NCBI RefSeq assembly: GCF_006151805.1
Contig: NZ_VDDA01000001.1
Location: forward strand, 186,001-250,000
Reading direction: 5' to 3'
DNA length: 64,000 nt
From: Methylobacterium terricola
Lineage (GTDB): Bacteria; Pseudomonadota; Alphaproteobacteria; Rhizobiales; Beijerinckiaceae
Positions 16,876 to 23,394 of this stretch are shown piece after piece; within the stretch, counting starts at the first letter, position 1; every line of letters begins with the position of its first letter. The position numbers and the translations under genes were made by a program. The notes below the pieces were generated by a model, which did no database searches, was not told the origin of the DNA, and was given only the letters and a program-made list of their open reading frames with translations.

Positions 16876-17318
16876 CGCCCGTCCTCCCGCAGCACCCGGC
16901 CGGTGAGCGCGCTCACCGACAGGACGCGGCGCGCGGGGCCGGCGGCGAGCACGATCCGCCCGCCGGAGGAGCTGCCGTCGGGCAGCAGCCGCAGCTCGCC
17001 CGGCACCGGCCGCCCCGTCGGCCCGGGCTCGACCGCGATGCTCAAGGACCCGACCGGGATCGGCGCCGCACCCGGGCGGGAGCTCACGAAGCGGGCGTCC
17101 CCCGGCTCGAAGGCGAGGCGCCCGGGCCGGCCCGAGCGGATCGCCTCGGCCCGCAGGCGGCCGATCTCGGCGGCGACTGTCTCGGAGACGAGGAGCGCGC
17201 GCCGGTCGAGGGCGCCGGGGCCGAGCGACTGGAACGCGACCCCGGCGGCGAGGCCCAGGATCGCCATCGTCACCAGCATCTCGACGAGGGTGAAGCCCTC
17301 CTGTCCCCGCCCCGCCAT
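16872..17318 (-). CDS. gspH: type II secretion minor pseudopilin GspH
   Basis: A 148-residue pseudopilin. The leader is MAGRGQEG|FTLVEMLVTMAILGLAAGVA, with the cleavage Gly at 8 and the conserved Glu at mature position 5. The C-terminal part has the GspH/FimT-like 'LRAEAIRSGRPGRLAFEP' and a late beta-strand run. Its ATG overlaps the stop of the prepilin peptidase gene (ATGA) and its own stop overlaps gspI, so four or more genes are translationally coupled here. Confidence 0.87.
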   Translation of the reverse strand: MAGRGQEGFTLVEMLVTMAILGLAAGVAFQSLGPGALDRRALLVSETVAAEIGRLRAEAIRSGRPGRLAFEPGDARFVSSRPGAAPIPVGSLSIAVEPGPTGRPVPGELRLLPDGSSSGGRIVLAAGPARRVLSVSALTGRVLREDGR

Positions 17319-17815
17319 CAGTCGATCGGGCCGAGGACGAGAGCGGCCTGGATCCCGAGCGCCGCGTGCAGCCCGAGGGCCAGGAACGGCCCGAACCGCA
17401 GGGCGGTGGTGCGTCCGATCTCCCGCCCGGTGGCGGCAAGGACGCCGATCACGGCGAGCGCCGACAGGCTGGCGGCCAGGATCAGCACCGGCAGGCCGCT
17501 CAGGCCGGTCCAGGCGGCGGCGGCCCCGATGAACTTGACGTCGCCGAGGCCGAGCCCGATCCGGCCGGTGAGACGCGCATGCCCGGCGCGCACCGCCCGG
17601 AACAAAGCGTAGGCGGCGGCCGCCGAGGCGAGGGCGAGGCCGAAACCCCGGATGCCGTCGTCCCAGGCGGCGACGCCGAGGCCCGAGACCAGGAGCGCGA
17701 GGTTGAGCGCGTTCGGGATGATGCCGCGGCGCAGGTCGATCAGGCTCGCCGGCAGGGTCAGCGGCAGCGGCAGCAGCGCGGTCAGCACCGCGCCGGCGAG
17801 GAGGGCGGCGGACAT
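17318..17815 (-). CDS. short A24-type prepilin peptidase
   Basis: A 165-residue polytopic aspartic protease. The two catalytic aspartates stand in 'SLIDLRRGIIPN' (Asp27) and 'GLGLGDVKFIGA' (Asp92, the GxGD motif). There is no N-terminal zinc-binding or methyltransferase domain, so it resembles CpaA/TadV-like minimal peptidases rather than full-length PilD/GspO. It would process GspG-K at the inner membrane. It overlaps its neighbours by 4 bp on both sides (ATGA), which ties it firmly to this secretion operon. Confidence 0.88.
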   Translation of the reverse strand: MSAALLAGAVLTALLPLPLTLPASLIDLRRGIIPNALNLALLVSGLGVAAWDDGIRGFGLALASAAAAYALFRAVRAGHARLTGRIGLGLGDVKFIGAAAAWTGLSGLPVLILAASLSALAVIGVLAATGREIGRTTALRFGPFLALGLHAALGIQAALVLGPID

Positions 17816-18786
17816 CACGCCCGCCGGCCCGGACGCGCCCGGGCCGGCGTGAGCGCCAAGATCCGGTCGGAGGGGATCCGGTCGGAGGGGATCCGGGCCG
17901 GGGCGGCCGGGCTGCGGATCTCGGCCGCGTCCGGCCGCGCTGGCGCGCGAGCCGCCGGGAGGTTCGGCGCGGGCGCCGCCGTGTTCCCGGGCTCGCGCGC
18001 CGGGGCGGGCTCGGGCGGCGATTCCGGTTGCGGTTCCGCCGCGTCGCGGGCGGCATGGCGCAGGGTCCATTCGCGCAGGTGCAGCCAGTAGATGTAGGCC
18101 GCCAGCGCGGCCGCCATGACGGCGGCGAGCCACAGCGCGAGCAGCAGGCTGGCGGGGACGCGGCCGTTCAGCTCGCGCATCAGCCCGAGGGCGAAGGCCG
18201 CGTACCACGACACGCCCGAGACTGCGCCGGAGATGAGGAAGATGGCGGTGCGCCGGCCCGACACCCCGTCGAGCATCGGCCGGGAGAGGTCGCGCAGCAC
18301 GCCGGGTAGCACGACGGCGTGGATCAGGAGGCCGTTGACGGTGAGCGCCAGCACCACCGCGATCTTGGCCCAGAGCTTCGGGTTGTCGAACTTCTCCGGG
18401 GATTCGACCGCGTAGACGGCGAGGAAGCCGAGCCCGGAGAGCCAGAGCAGCCCGAGACCGACCGACACGACCTTGCTGACGAACAGGAAGATGCGGGCGA
18501 TCTCGCCCGGCAGGCTGCCCCAGCGCATCCAGCGCAGGATCCAGAAATCGAGCATCGTCGCGCCGCCGAGGCCGAAGCTCAGGCCCACGAGGTGCACGGC
18601 GACGAGCAGCGTCAGGACGCGGATCGGCGGCAGCGGCGCCGGCAGCGGCACCTGAAGAGGCGCTTGCAGCGGCTCCCCAGCGAGCGCGGCCCCCCCGAGC
18701 GCGACGAGGCCCGCGAGCGCGAGCCCGGCGATCGCCGGCCGGCGCCCGCGCGACCGCCGGCCCGCGTATTCGGCTGCGCGCTGCAT
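17815..18786 (-). CDS. multi-pass membrane protein with Pro/Ala-rich tail, function unknown
   Basis: 323 residues: a signal-like N-terminal segment (about 18-36), then about five further membrane segments between 55 and 238, and an 80-residue Pro/Ala/Glu-rich tail (about 243-323) ending in the near-tandem RIPSDRIPSDRI. The tail repeat is encoded by a 15-bp DNA tandem (GGTCGGAGGGGATCC) at about 17872-17901. The membrane part faintly recalls DUF2269/CopD-like proteins ('HLVGLSFGLGGATMLDFWIL'). First gene of the gsp minus-strand operon, and its stop overlaps the peptidase start (ATGA). A role in secretion is inference from that coupling. Confidence 0.7.
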   Translation of the reverse strand: MQRAAEYAGRRSRGRRPAIAGLALAGLVALGGAALAGEPLQAPLQVPLPAPLPPIRVLTLLVAVHLVGLSFGLGGATMLDFWILRWMRWGSLPGEIARIFLFVSKVVSVGLGLLWLSGLGFLAVYAVESPEKFDNPKLWAKIAVVLALTVNGLLIHAVVLPGVLRDLSRPMLDGVSGRRTAIFLISGAVSGVSWYAAFALGLMRELNGRVPASLLLALWLAAVMAAALAAYIYWLHLREWTLRHAARDAAEPQPESPPEPAPAREPGNTAAPAPNLPAARAPARPDAAEIRSPAAPARIPSDRIPSDRILALTPARARPGRRA

Positions 18787-18964
18787 GCTTCCTCCTGCCG
18801 CTGCCCCAGGGACTCGTCGATGAGGCCGGGATCCTGGCCGGAATTGGATAACAAATCCCGACCGTCCCGCCGCGCCGTCCCTCCGTCAGCTTCGGCAGAG
18901 AGGGCTTCTTTACGAAGGACTGGCAGCGTGCCCGCGGATTGTCCGCTCGCCGCGAGGCCGCACG

Positions 18965-19444
18965 ATGCTCGTCACGACCATGAAGCAAAGCCGGGAGCCG
19001 CTGGGGAAGCGGCAAGACGGCCAGACAGAAAGCCGGCGAGAGAACCAGGCCGGCTTCTCGCTGGTCGAGCTGCTCGTCGTCCTGGCGATCATCGGCATGA
19101 TCGCCACGATGGTGACGCCGCAGGTCCTCGGTTATCTCGGCCGCGCCAAGGGCGAGACCGCGCGCATCCAGGTCAAGAACATCGCCCAGGCGGTCGAGCT
19201 CTACTACCTCGACCTCGGCGCCTACCCGACGACCCAGCAGGGCCTGCAGGCGCTGGTGCAGCCGAGCGGCCCGACCTGGCGCGGCCCCTACGTGCGCGAT
19301 GCCCGCGGCCTGACCGATCCGTGGGGCCACGCCTATCTCTACCGTTCCCCGGGCGCCGGCGGCACGCCGTTCGAGGTCTACAGCCTGGGGGCCGACGGCA
19401 AGCCCGGCGGCAACGGCGATCAGGCCGACGTGGCGAGCAACTAG
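18965..19444 (+). CDS. gspG: type II secretion major pseudopilin GspG
   Basis: A 159-residue major pseudopilin. After a long basic leader the cleavage site is NQAG|FSLVELLVVLAIIGMIATMVTPQVLG, with Glu at mature position 5. The globular domain shows 'YYLDLGAYPTTQQGLQALV', 'RDARGLTDPWGHAYLYRSPG' and the calcium-loop region 'SLGADGKPGGNGDQADV', all hallmarks of GspG. The start could be 18965 or the ATG at 18980. It diverges from the gspHIJK operon across 178 bp and is followed by a 503-bp gap before gspD. Confidence 0.93.
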   Translation: MLVTTMKQSREPLGKRQDGQTESRRENQAGFSLVELLVVLAIIGMIATMVTPQVLGYLGRAKGETARIQVKNIAQAVELYYLDLGAYPTTQQGLQALVQPSGPTWRGPYVRDARGLTDPWGHAYLYRSPGAGGTPFEVYSLGADGKPGGNGDQADVASN

Positions 19445-19550
19445 AGCATTTTCCGACGAGGCGGATACCGGTTCGTCGGAAAAAATGCAGCGAAATCAAC
19501 GATCGGGAGGAGCGACCGCCGGCAATGCGATCGGACTCCGCTCCCCCGTC
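19443..19550 (+). repeat. intergenic palindromic repeat, family A, copy 2
   Basis: GCATTTTCCGACGA (19446-19459) pairs with TCGTCGGAAAAAATGC (19473-19488), then comes 'GCGAAATCAACGATCGGGAGGAGCGACCGCCGG'. It is the best-preserved hairpin of the family and begins right at the gspG stop codon, so it may also act as its 3' end. Confidence 0.7.
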
Positions 19551-19608
19551 GCGTCCGGGTTGATGGGCTGCTCCGGCCGATCCAGCCCGATCGCCGAGGC
19601 CTCTGCGG

Positions 19609-19645
19609 GTCATCCCGGGTTCCGCCTGCGCGGCACCGGGATGAC
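19609..19645 (+). repeat. 10-bp hairpin GTCATCCCGG/CCGGGATGAC
   Basis: A perfect 10-bp inverted repeat with a 17-nt loop in the gspG-gspD gap. The same ATCCCGGG motif recurs in the hairpin at 34482. The remainder of 19551-19947 shows no gene that I can support. Confidence 0.5.
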
Positions 19646-19947
19646 GGTCGTCGGTATCGGCGGCGTCAAGCCAAGTCTAATCGGCGTTCGGCCAGGTCAT
19701 CGGACAGATTCCGCCGCCACATCGGGCGGTCTTGCGCCGCGTGTCCGGTCGCCGCCGCCGCCCCACGACTTCGCTCCCGACCTGATCCCGACTGGGCATC
19801 GCTCCGGCAGATCGCACGCGGAAGCTGCACGTCTCGCTAACGGCAACTGCCGGAACTGGACCGCCAGGCCGTCCTCAACTCCCCATTAACCATGATCCGC
19901 CTAACGTTCGGTCATCGACGAAGCGGGCTTTGGGGAACGGCGAGCGG

Positions 19948-22365
19948 ATGACCAGAGTTGCGCCTGTCCTCGCCCTGGCGCTCGCCTGCGGCTGGTCGTC
20001 GACGGCCCACGCCGCCGAGCCGCTCCAGCACCATCCGGGCCGCCGCGATCCCGGTGCCCTCGTGCTGCGCGGCAACGACCGCCTGATTGGCGGCGAGGCG
20101 CCGGCCCGGGAGCCGATCCCGGGCGGCCCGGTCAGCCTCAACCTCGTCGAGGTGCCGCTGCCGGTCGCCGCCAAGGCGGTGTTCGCCGACACGCTCGGCT
20201 GGGGCTACAGCCTCGACGAGCGCGCCTCCGGCACCATCACCCTCCAGACCGGCGGGCCGGTGAGCCGCGACGCCCTGCTGCGGATGGTCGAGGGCGCGCT
20301 GGCGAGCCGCGGCCTGTCCCTGCGCCGCGCCGGCCGCAGCGTCCAGATCGTGCCCGCGGGCACGCCCGCCGAGATCCGCCCGGTCCAGGGCCTCGGGGCC
20401 GAATCGGGCGCCGTCGCGGTGCCCCTGCGCTGGATCTCGGCCGCCGAGATGCAGGCGATCCTGGGAGCGGTCGCGCCGCGCGAGGTCGTGCTGCGCGCCG
20501 ACCGGGCGCGCAACCTGCTGATCCTCTCCGGCGACGCCAACCAGATCCGGGTCCTGCGCCAGACCATCGCGGTGTTCGACGTCGATTGGATGCGCGGCAT
20601 GTCGACCGCGATGGTGCCGGTCCGCAGCTCGAACCCGGTGGCGCTGTCCCGCGACCTGACCCAGATCTTCGGCGGCGAGACCGCCGGCACCGGCGACGTC
20701 ATCCGCTTCATCCCCAACGAGGCCCTGAACGCGATCCTGGTGGTGAGCTCGCGCGCCGCCTATCTCGACCGCGCCCGGGCGCTCCTGGAGCAGCTCGAGA
20801 CCCTGGCCGCCGACCGCGAGCGCCAGCTCTTCGTCTACCGGATCCAGAACCGCTCGGCCAAGGAACTGGCCGCCGTGCTGCAGGGCGTGGTCATGGCGGA
20901 GATGGGCGGCGCCTACGGGGGCGCCGGGGCGGGCGGCTTCGGCGGCTATGGGGGAGCCTCCGGCGGCGGCTACGCCGCCTTGGGGGGCGGGATGGGCGGC
21001 GGGCTCGGGGGCGCGGGCGGCTTCGGCGCTGCGGGCGCCATGGGATCCGGTTCGATGGGAGCCGGCACCGCGGGCGGTCCTCTGGGCGGCGCGTCCGGCG
21101 GCGCCTCCCCGTCGGGCTCGGGCTGGGCCTCGGGCGGAACGGGCGATCCCGCCGCCGGCGGAGCCGGCTTCGGCGGCGCCTCCGGCGCGGCGGGGGGCTT
21201 GAGTGGCGGTGGCTTGAGTGGCGGGGTCTTGGGCGCGGGGGGCTTGGGCGCGGGAGGCTTTGGTGCGGGAGGGCTGGGCGCCGGTGCGCTCGGCGGCGGG
21301 GGCTATGGCGGCGGAGGTTACGGCGGCGGGCTCGATTCGGGCTTTGCCGGCGGCGCCGGCATGCGGCGGGACGCGATCGGCATCGTCGCGGACGACGCCA
21401 ACAACAGCCTGGTGATCTCGGCCACCCGCAACCAGTACGACAAGATCCTGCGCATCCTCGGCCGCCTCGACGCGATGCCGACGCAGGTGCTGCTCGAGAC
21501 CGTCATCGCGGAGGTGACGCTGAACGACAACCTGGCCTTCGGCGTGCAGTGGTTCCTCAAGCAGCAGGGCAGCCGCTTCAACCTCGGCAGCGCCGATACC
21601 AGCAAGGCCGCGACGGGCCTCGGCCTCAGCGGCACCTCGGGGCTGGTCGCCGCGGCGGCCCGCGGCGTGCCGGGCTTCAACTACCTGCTCAACGCCGCCG
21701 ACTTCAACGTGGTGCTCAACGCGCTCCAGGGCGTGACCCGGGTCAACGTGATCTCGTCGCCCAACATCACGGTGCTCGACAACCGCACCGCCAAGCTCCA
21801 GGTCGGCGACCAGGTGCCGATCATCAAGCAATCGGGCCAGAGCGCGCTCACCGCCGGCGCACCGATCCTCAACCAGATCGAGATGAAGGATACCGGCGTC
21901 ATCCTCTCGGTCACGCCGCGGGTGAACAAGAACGGCCTCGTCGTGCTCGACATCAACCAGGAGGTCAGCGACGTCGTCCCGACCACGACCTCGGCGATCG
22001 ACTCGCCGACGATCCGCCAGCGCCGCGTCGCGACCAGCGTCGCGGTGAGCGACGGCCACAGCCTGGCGATCGGCGGCATGGTGCAGGAAAAGGCGCAGAT
22101 CACCAATGAGAACCTGCCGGTGCTGAGCGACCTGCCGGTGATCGGTCCGGCCTTCCGCAACCGGATCGACAGCCGGGTGCGGACCGAGCTCCTGGTGTTC
22201 ATCCGCCCCCGGGTGATCCGCGGCACCGTCGAGGCCGACCGCATCGCCGAGGATTTCCGCCAGCAGTTCCGGGCGATGATGCCGGTCCGCCCGGTCCTGC
22301 CGCCCGCGCCCCTGCCGATCGCGCATGAGGGGCCGGAAGGGATCCTGCGACGGATGCTGGATTGA
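19948..22365 (+). CDS. gspD: type II secretion outer-membrane secretin with long Gly-rich insertion
   Basis: An 805-residue secretin. Signal peptide at 1-27 (cleavage near AHA|AEP). The N0 domain spans about 55-130 ('GPVSLNLVEVPLPVAAKAVFADTLGWGYSLD'), followed by N1-N2 domains ('ALNAILVVSSRAAYLDRARALLEQLE'). Residues about 320-470 are nearly pure Gly/Ala/Ser (motifs GGYGG, LGAGG, GGGG), then comes the last N domain ('NSLVISATRNQYDKILRILGRLD') and the secretin core (about 520-790) with 'VNVISSPNITVLDN', 'VGDQVPI' and 'TELLVFIRPRVI'. The Gly-rich block is much longer than usual linkers. The start at 19948 follows GGGGAACGGCGAG. It forms the outer-membrane channel for the adjacent gsp machinery. 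Confidence 0.92.
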   Translation: MTRVAPVLALALACGWSSTAHAAEPLQHHPGRRDPGALVLRGNDRLIGGEAPAREPIPGGPVSLNLVEVPLPVAAKAVFADTLGWGYSLDERASGTITLQTGGPVSRDALLRMVEGALASRGLSLRRAGRSVQIVPAGTPAEIRPVQGLGAESGAVAVPLRWISAAEMQAILGAVAPREVVLRADRARNLLILSGDANQIRVLRQTIAVFDVDWMRGMSTAMVPVRSSNPVALSRDLTQIFGGETAGTGDVIRFIPNEALNAILVVSSRAAYLDRARALLEQLETLAADRERQLFVYRIQNRSAKELAAVLQGVVMAEMGGAYGGAGAGGFGGYGGASGGGYAALGGGMGGGLGGAGGFGAAGAMGSGSMGAGTAGGPLGGASGGASPSGSGWASGGTGDPAAGGAGFGGASGAAGGLSGGGLSGGVLGAGGLGAGGFGAGGLGAGALGGGGYGGGGYGGGLDSGFAGGAGMRRDAIGIVADDANNSLVISATRNQYDKILRILGRLDAMPTQVLLETVIAEVTLNDNLAFGVQWFLKQQGSRFNLGSADTSKAATGLGLSGTSGLVAAAARGVPGFNYLLNAADFNVVLNALQGVTRVNVISSPNITVLDNRTAKLQVGDQVPIIKQSGQSALTAGAPILNQIEMKDTGVILSVTPRVNKNGLVVLDINQEVSDVVPTTTSAIDSPTIRQRRVATSVAVSDGHSLAIGGMVQEKAQITNENLPVLSDLPVIGPAFRNRIDSRVRTELLVFIRPRVIRGTVEADRIAEDFRQQFRAMMPVRPVLPPAPLPIAHEGPEGILRRMLD

Positions 22366-22489
22366 AGGAGTGCTGCCTTGCGCCGTCCGCGCGAGCGGAT
22401 CCGAGGACGGCGCGAGGGAATGTCGGTCGCTACCGCCCGCGCAACCTTCCCCGGGCAGCCCTGCGGCCGGCGGTCGGATCGTCATGATC

Positions 22490-22511
22490 CCGTAAGGATT
22501 CCGTAAGGTTT
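22490..22511 (+). promoter_or_regulatory. 11-bp tandem direct repeat, possible regulator site
   Basis: CCGTAAGGATT is followed directly by CCGTAAGGTTT: an 8-bp box repeated with 11-bp periodicity, the spacing used by OmpR-type response regulators. It lies about 44 bp upstream of the promoter-like TTGACC of repeat copy B, outside the duplicated segment. Function is inference. Confidence 0.35.
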
Positions 22512-22554
22512 GTCCTCCGGATGGCGGCCTCGCGCAGTCGGCGACGAATCCCTC

Positions 22555-22586
22555 TTGACCATCCCTCCGGAGAGGAGCAGCATAGT
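22555..22586 (+). promoter_or_regulatory. promoter-like site in repeat copy B
   Basis: TTGACC at 22555-22560 and CATAGT at 22581-22586 resemble a -35/-10 pair, though the 20-nt spacing is long. A transcript from here would have a leader of about 25 nt before the ATG at 22617. Copy A has the same bases except for two changes, one of which lies just 5' of TTGACC. Confidence 0.35.
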
Positions 22587-22616
22587 CTTCGTCGAGTTGA
22601 ACTCGAGGAGGTAGCC

Positions 22617-22703
22617 ATGAATTCTCAAGGTTGCAGCCCTCACGCGACACAGACCGATGCCGGTGATCAGGAAACGCCACCGGACTACGATCGACAGGGA
22701 TAG
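22617..22703 (+). CDS. 28-residue peptide ORF of repeat copy B
   Basis: ATG at 22617 preceded by GAGGAGG and a 5-nt spacer; 28 codons; TAG stop at 22701. Identical to the copy at 14021-14107. The peptide (MNSQGCSPHA...PPDYDRQG) is hydrophilic with one Cys. It matches no family known to me, and is unlike PqqA. The excellent ribosome-binding site argues for translation, while the long structured 3' region argues for an RNA role; both may be true. Confidence 0.5.
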   Translation: MNSQGCSPHATQTDAGDQETPPDYDRQG

Positions 22704-22707
22704 TGGC

Positions 22708-22784
22708 TTCAGGGCGGGCTGAATACGATACGGGGCCGAGTCGGCCATCATCGGCGTATCGTGCACGACCACCCGCACCCTGAA
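22708..22784 (+). ncRNA. candidate structured RNA between the small ORF and its terminator
   Basis: Nested complementary segments: outer stem TTCAGGG-CGGG (22708-22718) with CCCG-CA-CCCTGAA (22772-22784, bulged CA); inner stem ACGATACG (22725-22732) with CGTATCGT (22755-22762); innermost GGCCGA/TCGGCC. An intrinsic terminator follows at 22803. The same structure exists in copy A. Whether it is a riboswitch-like, small-RNA or 3'-UTR element is unknown. Confidence 0.5.
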
Positions 22785-22802
22785 ACGTGGACCCTGCCCC
22801 TT

Positions 22803-22838
22803 AAGGCTCGTCGGTGCGCCGGCGGGCCTTCGTGTTTT
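22803..22838 (+). terminator. intrinsic terminator of repeat copy B
   Basis: AAGGCTCGTCGG (22803-22814), loop TGCG, CCGGCGGGCCTT (22819-22830), then CGTGTTTT. All 12 positions pair (two G-T wobbles). Confidence 0.8.
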
Positions 22839-22882
22839 CGGGGCTCGCCATGCCGTGATAGAGCTAGGCGAGGAGGACCCTC

Positions 22883-23143
22883 ATGTCATTCGACCGTTCC
22901 CGCCGCGGCAGCGATCCCCGGCAAGCCGCCGAGGCCGCGTTCCGGGCCGTGACCCGCAAGACCCCCGAGGGCCCGGCCCCCGACGCCAAGGCGGTCAAGC
23001 CTGCCGCGAAAGCTGCGGTGCCGGGCTTGCGCGAGACCGTCTCCTTGCGCCTCGACCGCGACGTGCTCGACCGTTTCCAGGAGGAGGGCCCGGGCTGGCA
23101 GGAGCGCATCAACGCCGCCCTGCGCAAGGCCGCAGGACTCTGA
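22883..23143 (+). CDS. BrnA-type antitoxin family protein, apparently orphan
   Basis: An 86-residue protein: a flexible Lys/Ala/Pro-rich N-terminal half and a C-terminal 'VSLRLDRDVLDRFQEEGPGWQERINAALRKA' segment (about 52-83) that matches the BrnA ribbon-helix-helix DNA-binding domain. AGGCGAGGAGGACCCTC provides a strong Shine-Dalgarno. BrnA normally follows a brnT ribonuclease-toxin gene and represses the pair. No BrnT-like ORF is present upstream, where the 307-bp repeat ends 40 bp away, or downstream. It may be a solitary regulator left after toxin loss. Confidence 0.75.
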   Translation: MSFDRSRRGSDPRQAAEAAFRAVTRKTPEGPAPDAKAVKPAAKAAVPGLRETVSLRLDRDVLDRFQEEGPGWQERINAALRKAAGL

Positions 23144-23190
23144 GTCGCGTGTCCCCGAGTCGGTTGGTTCCGGTGCGGCTGCGCTTCTCG

Positions 23191-23394
23191 ATGCTTCTGC
23201 TGCTGCTGGCCGCCCCGGCGCAGGCGCAGGGCGGGCTGGTGACCAACCCGTTCGCGTCGAACTACCCCTCGGTGCCGATCCGCGAACGGGTGACCCCGCC
23301 GGGGCTCAGCGCAGGAACAGCCCGAAGGCCCGCGGTCCGTCCGCGGTCTTCACCGTTCCGGTCACACGCAGGGACGCGGTATCGATCACCGTGA
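23191..23394 (+). CDS. short signal-peptide-like ORF, doubtful
   Basis: MLLLLLAAPAQAQ gives a convincing signal peptide, followed by 'GGLVTNPFASNYPSVPIRERV'. The C-terminal part (from about 23306) runs antisense into the beta-propeller gene and is probably non-coding. An upstream GTG at 23149 is another possible start. It could be a truncated remnant of an exported-protein gene. Confidence 0.3.
   Translation: MLLLLLAAPAQAQGGLVTNPFASNYPSVPIRERVTPPGLSAGTARRPAVRPRSSPFRSHAGTRYRSP

Larger units (their letters stand above)
22536..22842 (+). repeat. 307-bp inverted repeat element, copy B
   Basis: Reverse complement of 13882-14188 with two mismatches. Read on the plus strand: TTGACC (22555), Shine-Dalgarno GAGGAGG (22605-22611), 28-codon ORF (22617-22703), foldable region (22708-22784), intrinsic terminator (22803-22838). 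Together with copy A it brackets an 8.3-kb segment holding gspK, J, I, H, the peptidase, gspG and gspD. The sequence outside the element (22366-22489) shows no gene. Confidence 0.9.

Noticed and set aside
19912..22680. 922-codon minus-strand frame opposite gspD
   Set aside because: Antisense shadow of the secretin; it also runs through the inverted repeat and shows no recognisable domain.
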